Shown here: positions 1-6,472 of the stretch, in pieces
How the letters are laid out: the number at the start of each line of letters is the position of its first letter
How positions within the stretch are numbered: position 1 is the stretch's first letter
Assembly: GCA_028872645.1 (NCBI GenBank)
Contig: JAPKDK010000017.1
Coordinates: 1 to 23,300 of the forward strand
DNA from: Verrucomicrobiota bacterium
GTDB taxonomy: Bacteria > Verrucomicrobiota > Verrucomicrobiia > Limisphaerales > UBA1100
DNA: 23,300 nucleotides
Reading direction: 5' to 3'
Translations under genes and position numbers: made by a program
Notes under the pieces: generated by a model
Databases searched by the model: none
Seen by the model: only the letters and a program-made list of their open reading frames with translations
Told to the model about the DNA's origin: nothing

Positions 1-687
1 AAAGCCCTCTTCCAATCGACGCTGGAGGATTTCCAGCTCTCACGCAGTGAACGCAGCGAGGTCCGCGCGCTTACCGATTCCATCAATGGCAGCGAGCAAC
101 GCCGCGCCCTTTACCGCAGTATGGCCTTCGATGCCGCGCGCGATGCCCTCGCCAGTGCCGATGCCGGCCCGCGCCATCAGATTTTGGAGTGGTTGGAAAA
201 TGCAGTAAAAACTCTGCACCCCGCCGAAAATCTCCCCAACACCGGCAAAGCCGAGGCGGCCTCCGCGTTCTTCAGCCCCGACGATAATTGCGTGGGCAAG
301 ATCATCGATTGCTTGGCGCAAGCGCGCGCTTCGGTGGATGTGTGCGTGTTCACCATCACCGACAATCGTATCACCGACGCCATCGAAAAAGCCCACCGCC
401 GCCGCGTGCAGATCCGCGTCATCAGCGATGATGATAAATCGATGGACGCCGGCTCGGACATCGAACGCCTCGAGCGCGCCGGCATCGCCGTGCGCATGGA
501 TCGGTCCCAACATCATATGCATCACAAATTCGCCATCTTCGATAAAACCCAATTACTCACTGGCAGTTACAATTGGACCCGCTCCGCCTCGCTGCACAAC
601 GATGAGAATTTTCTCATCACCGGCGATACTGAATTGCTCAAGGCCTTCACCCGAATGTTCGACAAACTCTGGCGTAACTTCAGTTAA
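1..687 (+). CDS. Phospholipase D-like (single HKD) protein, 5' end outside window
   Basis: The reading frame is open from base 1 to the TAA at 685-687, giving 228 visible residues; the true start is upstream of the window. The C-terminal half is a PLD-like domain. A classical HxKx4D motif is encoded at 520-543 (visible residues H174, K176, D181), followed by a GSYNWT motif, as in the single-HKD nuclease and cardiolipin-hydrolase-like branch of the PLD superfamily. Such enzymes work as homodimers and cleave phosphodiester bonds in lipid or nucleic acid. The visible N-terminal ~70 residues look helical and charged and precede the catalytic domain; I cannot name them. The next gene begins 2 bases after the stop, so the two are probably co-transcribed. 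Family assignment is firm; the substrate is unknown. An ATG at 121 is an internal methionine, not a convincing start, because the frame upstream reads as normal protein. Confidence 0.88.
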   Translation, partial: KALFQSTLEDFQLSRSERSEVRALTDSINGSEQRRALYRSMAFDAARDALASADAGPRHQILEWLENAVKTLHPAENLPNTGKAEAASAFFSPDDNCVGKIIDCLAQARASVDVCVFTITDNRITDAIEKAHRRRVQIRVISDDDKSMDAGSDIERLERAGIAVRMDRSQHHMHHKFAIFDKTQLLTGSYNWTRSASLHNDENFLITGDTELLKAFTRMFDKLWRNFS

Positions 688-689
688 CC

Positions 690-2597
690 GTGGCCAAACC
701 CCGACATCAACCTCGTGGCACCGCGGCCCCGCGAGGCGCGGGTGGTGTGAAGTTGCGGTTGCGATTGCCGACCGATGGCTCGGTGGACCTCGATAAACTC
801 CGCGCCGCTCTCGAGGCGCAGCTGCAAAAGAACCGCCAGCCGGTCGCGGAAGAACCCGTCGTCGTGGAGCCGGTAATCGTCCAGCCCGAGCCGCAGCCCC
901 AACCCGAAGTTGCCACCGAACCCTCCGCCGCGTGGGCGTGGGTTAAGGCCCGCCCGTTTTTCCTCACCGCAATCGCTTCCGCGCTGCTCTCTTTCACGAT
1001 GGGCATCGTGCTCATCGCGCGCGAGGCCACAAATTCCGGCCCGCCCGCGGGCGCGGTCGGTTGGCTTTTCGTCCTCGGTTTGCTGGCGCTCATCACCAGC
1101 TTCGTCTTCGTCATCAAACGCGAACGCAAAACAATCGCGCCCACCGACACCCAAACCACCTCCGTGTGGGATTGGGTAAAGCAGCACAAAAAAGTTGTCA
1201 TCGGAACCGGCCTCGGCGTGGCCACGCTCGTAGTGCTCGGCTTATGGATCGCCGCCTTCACCCAATCCGGCGGCACCGATCCCAAGCCGAAGGACATCGC
1301 CAAAGGCACCACGCCCATAGTCATCACCCCCACGCCGCCCATTATGCCGAAGCCGCCGGTTACCCCTTCCCAACCCATCGAACCCTCCGGCGAAAGCGTT
1401 AGCACCCTTAAACCCGCCGCTGGATTTATGGGCCGCTTGATGGTTTTGTTTTCCGTTGGCTGCGCACTTTGCCTTGGCGGTTTGCAAATGCGCCGCGTGG
1501 AGGATTCTTTTTTCCCCACGCCCGAAGCCAAACAAGCCGCCGCTAAAATCGGCTACATCGATTTCTGGCATGGCTTCCGCCATTTCCTCGCCGCTCAAGG
1601 CGGCTTCGTGCTCGTGGCCGCAGCCACGGGAGCGGTCGCGTTGATTTGGGACACCACGCGTTATGAATTTAATTTGCCCGGTGGCGGATTCATCACCTTT
1701 TCCGCGTGGTCTGCAGCGCCTTGGACGCTCGCGGGCGCGGGCCTCGCCGGCGTGCTTGTGATGGCGCTCGGCGCGGCAGGGGTAAACCTAATTCCCGCGC
1801 TGGATCGCACCGTGCAATCCTCCACCACAAGCTCAGCCGCCGTGCGTTTTGCCTTGCGCAAAATCTGGCACGTCATCCTGATGGGTTTAATTTTCGGAGC
1901 TGTGATTTCTGTATCACTCGTCGAACCGATTCGCGAGTGGTGGGATCTTTGGCTTAAGTGGTCGCTCGGCATTGGAATGGTGGTGGCGCTTTTTTGGAAC
2001 GGCGCGAAGCTCATCCCCAAGGAAAAAGACATCAAGCCGTTGCCCCGCACGCGCCCCGGCCAATTCCGCGCGCTGCCTTTTTACAATCTGCCGCTGCTCA
2101 CCGCCGCCACCTTGCTCACCGCCGTGTGCGTGATGCATCTCTGGCAAATCCATTGGCTGCACCTCTGGTGGATCGCCCCCCTCACCGGTCTCGGCGTGAC
2201 CGTGGCACTAGCCGCGTTGAGAAGCCTCCCGCGTTTGTTGCGCCATTGGGTTGAGATTTTATTTTTCCCATCGGTCGTCGCCATCATTTGCGATTGGATT
2301 GTTTGGCCGGGAAATTTCTGGCCCGTCCTGGCCGTCTTAGCAGGCTTGTTTGCCCTCGGCAATTGCCTCACCGAAAACCGCAAAACCGTCAGCGGCTGGC
2401 TACTCGTCATCCCCCCTAGTCGTCGCCAATTCCAGCCCGTTCTCAAACCAGACAAATCTGGCCTCCAAGTCCGCTGGGGCAGCCTGCTTATCATCATGGC
2501 CGCGACCCTACTCCTTGTTGCTTCCGCCGCTAAATGGGCCTGGAGTGGATTGCCTGAATCCGAGCCAACCGTGAAGGCCCCGACCAGTTGGTCCTGA
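690..2597 (+). CDS. Polytopic membrane protein of unknown function
   Basis: A 635-residue protein starting at a GTG two bases after the preceding stop. The N-terminal ~80 residues are soluble, basic and then Pro/Glu/Val-rich. Hydrophobic segments follow at about residues 90-110, 122-142, 168-190, 245-265, 301-320, 343-367, 392-410, 422-441, 466-484, 488-510, 520-538, 542-560 and 596-617, so roughly 11 to 13 membrane spans. A Pro/Thr-rich linker (about 197-235) separates the first three spans from the rest, suggesting two membrane modules. I recognise no catalytic motif and no transporter signature. Close spacing to the PLD-like gene suggests a shared transcript, so a membrane or lipid role is possible but is only an inference from position. 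No Shine-Dalgarno sequence is visible; the start is chosen because it is the first in-frame start after the upstream stop. Confidence 0.75.
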   Translation: MAKPRHQPRGTAAPRGAGGVKLRLRLPTDGSVDLDKLRAALEAQLQKNRQPVAEEPVVVEPVIVQPEPQPQPEVATEPSAAWAWVKARPFFLTAIASALLSFTMGIVLIAREATNSGPPAGAVGWLFVLGLLALITSFVFVIKRERKTIAPTDTQTTSVWDWVKQHKKVVIGTGLGVATLVVLGLWIAAFTQSGGTDPKPKDIAKGTTPIVITPTPPIMPKPPVTPSQPIEPSGESVSTLKPAAGFMGRLMVLFSVGCALCLGGLQMRRVEDSFFPTPEAKQAAAKIGYIDFWHGFRHFLAAQGGFVLVAAATGAVALIWDTTRYEFNLPGGGFITFSAWSAAPWTLAGAGLAGVLVMALGAAGVNLIPALDRTVQSSTTSSAAVRFALRKIWHVILMGLIFGAVISVSLVEPIREWWDLWLKWSLGIGMVVALFWNGAKLIPKEKDIKPLPRTRPGQFRALPFYNLPLLTAATLLTAVCVMHLWQIHWLHLWWIAPLTGLGVTVALAALRSLPRLLRHWVEILFFPSVVAIICDWIVWPGNFWPVLAVLAGLFALGNCLTENRKTVSGWLLVIPPSRRQFQPVLKPDKSGLQVRWGSLLIIMAATLLLVASAAKWAWSGLPESEPTVKAPTSWS

Positions 2598-2647
2598 TTT
2601 CCAAGGCGATAAATTGTCGAATACTCTTGCCGTAGAGGGCTTCTAAC

Positions 2648-2653
2648 AGGAGA
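2648..2653 (+). promoter_or_regulatory. Shine-Dalgarno site of the PSD1 gene
   Basis: AGGAGA lies 11 bases upstream of the ATG at 2665. The spacing is long, but this is one of the few recognisable ribosome-binding sites in the window; most genes here have none. It supports ATG 2665, which also begins a normal signal peptide. Confidence 0.55.
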
Positions 2654-2664
2654 ATTTTTTCAGC

Positions 2665-5034
2665 ATGAATTTGCGAATTTATCATTGGCTGTCAGTCGTG
2701 TTGTTGTCCTTTTCCGCAACCGCCGTACCCAAGGTTACGCAGCACGACGCCATTCCGGTGTTGCTGCGGCGGTGCGTGATATGCCATGGGCAGGACGCGC
2801 GCGAGGGCGGGCTCGACCTCCGTACCAAGGGCGCCATGCTCAAGGGCAAGGCATTCGTTTCGGGCAAGCCAAATGAGAGCGCGATGATAAAGCGCATCGT
2901 CTCCCGCCAATGTCCGCCGGATAAAAACATCAGCATGGCCGGAATCGAGCGGATGGCGCCGCGCGAGCTGCAAACCCTCCGCGACTGGATCGCCGCCGGC
3001 GCACCGGAAATCATACAAGCTCTCAAGCCCATTGCGATCAATCCTGAAGCCCGAGAGCACTGGGCTTTCCAGCCGCCCAAGCGACCAGCCATCCCACAAA
3101 TAGCCAAACGGCAATCGCAAATCCAGAATCCAATCGACGCGTTTTTACTGAGAAAAGTGGTGGCAAACAAACTGGAATATTCGCCCGAGGCATCGAAACT
3201 CACGTTGCTGCGCCGAGTCACCTTCGACCTCACTGGCCTTCCGCCCACGCCCGCGGAAATGGGGGCGTTCGAGAAAGACACAAGCCTTACGGCCTTTGAA
3301 AAGGTTGTTGAGCGGCTGCTTGCCTCGCCCGCATATGGCGTGCGCTGGGGGCGGCATTGGCTGGACCTAGCGGGCTATTCAGATTCCGAGGGCAAACGCA
3401 ATGCGGACATGATTCGTGATCACGCGTGGAAATATCGCGACTACGTTATTAACGCCTTCAATGCCGACAAGCCGTACAATGATTTTCTGATGGAACAAAT
3501 CGCCGGCGATGAGTTGGTGGATTATTCCAACCCCGATGCAATTGATGCGAACGTCATTGAGAAGCTCGTCGCCACGGGTTTCCTCCGCATGGCCCCCGAC
3601 GGCACCAGCGCCAATCCCGTCAATCGTGTGGAAGATCGTATTGAGGTGATTGGTGACGAGCTTCAGATCCTCGCCGGCGGCGTGATGGGACTCACGATGA
3701 AATGCGCGCGTTGCCACGATCACAAGTACGATCCCATCAGCCAGCGCGATTACTATTCATTCGCCGCCATTTTCAAGGCCGCTTATGACGAGTACAACTG
3801 GCTTACTCCTCAGCCCTTCAGCAATCAATGGGCCGGCAGCACGCGCCGACATCTTGAGGTGATGTTGCCGAATGAGCGCAAGGCAATGGAGACGCGCAAC
3901 GCCAAGCTGGATACGGAAATCAAGCAATTGGAGGAACAGCGCAAGGCCGAGAAAGACAAAAAGAAAAAGACCGAGCTGAAAAAGAAAACCGATGAGCTAA
4001 AGGCCAAAAAAAATGAACAGCCGCTTATCCGCGCCCTTTGGGATCGCGGAGAATCCTCGCCGACATACGTTAATCTGCGCGGCAACCTCGGCAGTCCCGG
4101 GCCGCTCGTGCAACCGGCTTTGCCACAAGTATTCTCCAGTAAACCCTTTCAACCCGCCCGGGCCACCGGCAAAAACAAGACCGGTAATCGCCTCGCCCTT
4201 GCGCGTTGGCTCACGCAGCCGGATCATCCGCTCACCGCGCGGGTGTGGGTGAATCGCGTTTGGAAACACCACTTCGGCCGAGGCATCGTCAGCAGCCTCG
4301 ACAACTTCGGCAAACTTGGCACGCCACCCACCCACCCCGAGTTGCTCGACTGGCTCGCTGTGGAATTGGTCGAGCACAAATGGAGCTCCAAACACCTCCA
4401 CCGCCTCATCTGCACCAGCACCGCCTACCGCCAATCCTCTCTCAACCCTCAGCTCTCAACCCATAAGCCGTCCTACTCCCGAATGCCCATGCGCCGGCTC
4501 GATGCTGAAGAATTACACGATGGTTTGCTCGCCATCACCGGCCGCTTGAACCGGCGCCTCGGCGGCAAGCCGGATGATGTGCAGGTGCGCGAGGGTGGTT
4601 ACGTGACCGGCAAGCCGGGCGAAGGTGGTTGGCGGCGCAGCATTTACATTCGCCAACGCCGCAAGCACATGATGACGATGCTCGAGACTTTCGATTTGCC
4701 CGCCATGAATCCCAACTGTGTTACGCGCATCAATTCCACCGTGGTGCAGCAGCCGCTTTTTTTGTTGCACGACAAAGTAGTGCACGACCTCTCGCGCAAG
4801 CTGGCCGCTGAAATTCAAAAGGAAGCCAAGGGCATCGAGCCGGTAATTCGGCTCGCGTATCGCAAGATTGTAAACCGGCCGCCGTCAAAGGAGGAGCTGG
4901 CTCGCACCATCGGCGCGATGGAAGAGCTGGAACGCGAATTTACCGGCGCCAAACAAACCGGCCAACACAACAAGGCGCTCGCCGCAGTGTGCCATGCGTT
5001 GTTTAATTCGGCGGCGTTTTTATATATTGACTAA
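2665..5034 (+). CDS. Secreted PSD1-type cytochrome (PSCyt1-DUF1549-DUF1553)
   Basis: A 789-residue protein. Residues 1-20 form a Sec signal peptide (hydrophobic core, then FSATA). A planctomycete-type cytochrome c domain follows, with haem motif CVICH at 37-41 and the family's conserved context (GGLDLRTKGAMLKG). DUF1549 begins near 155 (IDAFLLRK, then LTGLPPTP), with a second CxxCH (CARCH, 347-351) typical of this domain. A lysine/glutamate-rich, probably coiled-coil stretch spans about 403-452. DUF1553 starts near 510 (TGNRLALARWLT, VNRVWKHHFG) and runs to the C-terminus. The architecture and length are standard for the PVC PSD1 family, whose biochemical function is not established; these proteins are normally paired with DUF1501 proteins, as here. 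The next gene starts at the base after the stop, so the two form an operon with probable translational coupling. Haem attachment is inferred from the motifs. Confidence 0.93.
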   Translation: MNLRIYHWLSVVLLSFSATAVPKVTQHDAIPVLLRRCVICHGQDAREGGLDLRTKGAMLKGKAFVSGKPNESAMIKRIVSRQCPPDKNISMAGIERMAPRELQTLRDWIAAGAPEIIQALKPIAINPEAREHWAFQPPKRPAIPQIAKRQSQIQNPIDAFLLRKVVANKLEYSPEASKLTLLRRVTFDLTGLPPTPAEMGAFEKDTSLTAFEKVVERLLASPAYGVRWGRHWLDLAGYSDSEGKRNADMIRDHAWKYRDYVINAFNADKPYNDFLMEQIAGDELVDYSNPDAIDANVIEKLVATGFLRMAPDGTSANPVNRVEDRIEVIGDELQILAGGVMGLTMKCARCHDHKYDPISQRDYYSFAAIFKAAYDEYNWLTPQPFSNQWAGSTRRHLEVMLPNERKAMETRNAKLDTEIKQLEEQRKAEKDKKKKTELKKKTDELKAKKNEQPLIRALWDRGESSPTYVNLRGNLGSPGPLVQPALPQVFSSKPFQPARATGKNKTGNRLALARWLTQPDHPLTARVWVNRVWKHHFGRGIVSSLDNFGKLGTPPTHPELLDWLAVELVEHKWSSKHLHRLICTSTAYRQSSLNPQLSTHKPSYSRMPMRRLDAEELHDGLLAITGRLNRRLGGKPDDVQVREGGYVTGKPGEGGWRRSIYIRQRRKHMMTMLETFDLPAMNPNCVTRINSTVVQQPLFLLHDKVVHDLSRKLAAEIQKEAKGIEPVIRLAYRKIVNRPPSKEELARTIGAMEELEREFTGAKQTGQHNKALAAVCHALFNSAAFLYID

Positions 5035-6471
5035 ATGAAACCGGAAATCAATCGACGACAGTTTTTCGACCGAGTGGGTGACGGCCTGTATGGCACGGCG
5101 CTGGCGTCGTTGCTGATGCGCGACCTATACGGCGCGGAGCCGCATCACCCGGCCGCGCTGCCCACGAACACGCGGCCGCGCCAGCCGCACTTCGCACCCA
5201 AGGCCAAAGCGGTGATTCAGTTTTGTATGCAGGGCGGTCCATCGCAGGTGGATTTGTTTGACCCCAAACCGGCGCTGGAAAAATTTCACGGCAAGGACGC
5301 GCCGGAGGAATTTACCAAGGTCGCGCCCGCCGGCCGCAGCATGAAAGGGCAGCTCATGCGCAGCCACTGGAAATTTGCGCAGCACGGCCAAGGAGGCGCG
5401 TGGGTCAGCGAATTGCTGCCGGAAACAGCCAAGGAAATGGACCACATCGCCGTCATTCGCTCGATGTTTAACGTGCACGAAAACCATGAACCGGCCTGTT
5501 ATAAATGGCAAAGCGGCGAGACGTTTCCTGGTCACCCGACCTTGGGCGCGTGGGTCACGTACGGCCTCGGCAGCGTGAGCCAAAATCTGCCAGCCTACGT
5601 GGTGCTGGCCGACCCGAAAAACCAGCTGCCGGTCAATGGCGTGGAAAACTGGATGAGCGGATATTTGCCGCCGCTGTTTCAGGGCACGGCCATCAAGAGC
5701 GAAGGCACGCCGATGCTGCATCTCAAGGCGGACTTCGATGAGCCCGCGGGCGTCACCGCCGCCAAGCGCAATCTCATCAACGCGCTCGACCGTCTGCACA
5801 AATCCAAGCGCCCCAACCAGCCCGTGCTCGACTCGCGCATTGCCAATTATCAAATGGCCGCCCGCATGCAGGTGGAGGCCACCGAGGTGCTGGATGTCTC
5901 GCGCGAAACCGAGGCCACGCGCAAGCTGTACGGCATCGGTGAAAAAGAAACCGACAACTTTGGCAAACGCTGCCTGATGGCCCGCCGCCTAGTCGAGCGC
6001 GGCGTGCGGTTCGTGCAAATTTATCCAAAAGGCCAAATGTGGGACAACCACGCCAACCTGAAAACTTCACTCCCCGCCGCCTGCAAACAATCCGATCTGC
6101 CCACCGCCGCGCTCCTGCGCGACCTCCGCCAGCGTGGTCTGCTTGATGACGTGCTTATTTTATGGGGCGGCGAATTCGGTCGCTTGCCGATGGCCCAAGG
6201 CGACTATGCCAAGGCCGGCCGCGATCACGGCCCCAGCGGGTTCACCAACTGGATGGCCGGCGGCGGCGTCAAGGGGGGTACGGTGTACGGCGAGACAGAC
6301 GACATCGGCTTCGGCGCCGTGAAGGATCGCGTGAGCATCCAAGACTGGCACGCCACCATCCTCCACCAGCTCGGCATGGATCACGAAAAACTTTTCTTCG
6401 ACCGCAACGGCCTCCACGAGCGACTAACTCACACGCATCCCACACGGGTGGTGAAAGAGATTTTGGCCTAA
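5035..6471 (+). CDS. DUF1501 protein with Tat signal (alkaline phosphatase/sulfatase-like fold)
   Basis: A 478-residue protein whose ATG directly follows the TAA of the PSD1 gene. The N-terminus carries a twin-arginine motif (NRRQFF, residues 6-11) and a short hydrophobic stretch, so export in folded form is likely. Family landmarks in order: CMQGGPSQVDLFDPKP (about 64-79), WDNH (336-339), GEFGR (379-383), GRDHGPSGF (395-403) and a C-terminal GGG-rich segment (WMAGGG). DUF1501 belongs to the alkaline-phosphatase/sulfatase superfamily, and the Asp/His residues in these motifs are expected metal ligands; no substrate is known. Compared with the two other copies in the window it has EFGRLPM where they have EFGRTP, and WDNH where they have WDTH, so the active-site surroundings differ. 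The stop is 1 bp from the stop of the converging gene. Confidence 0.92.
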   Translation: MKPEINRRQFFDRVGDGLYGTALASLLMRDLYGAEPHHPAALPTNTRPRQPHFAPKAKAVIQFCMQGGPSQVDLFDPKPALEKFHGKDAPEEFTKVAPAGRSMKGQLMRSHWKFAQHGQGGAWVSELLPETAKEMDHIAVIRSMFNVHENHEPACYKWQSGETFPGHPTLGAWVTYGLGSVSQNLPAYVVLADPKNQLPVNGVENWMSGYLPPLFQGTAIKSEGTPMLHLKADFDEPAGVTAAKRNLINALDRLHKSKRPNQPVLDSRIANYQMAARMQVEATEVLDVSRETEATRKLYGIGEKETDNFGKRCLMARRLVERGVRFVQIYPKGQMWDNHANLKTSLPAACKQSDLPTAALLRDLRQRGLLDDVLILWGGEFGRLPMAQGDYAKAGRDHGPSGFTNWMAGGGVKGGTVYGETDDIGFGAVKDRVSIQDWHATILHQLGMDHEKLFFDRNGLHERLTHTHPTRVVKEILA

Positions 6472-6472
6472 G

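Noticed and set aside
40..552. Long minus-strand open frame opposite the PLD-like gene
   Set aside because: It lies antisense to a gene with a clear HKD motif; its composition is a by-product of GC-rich codon use.
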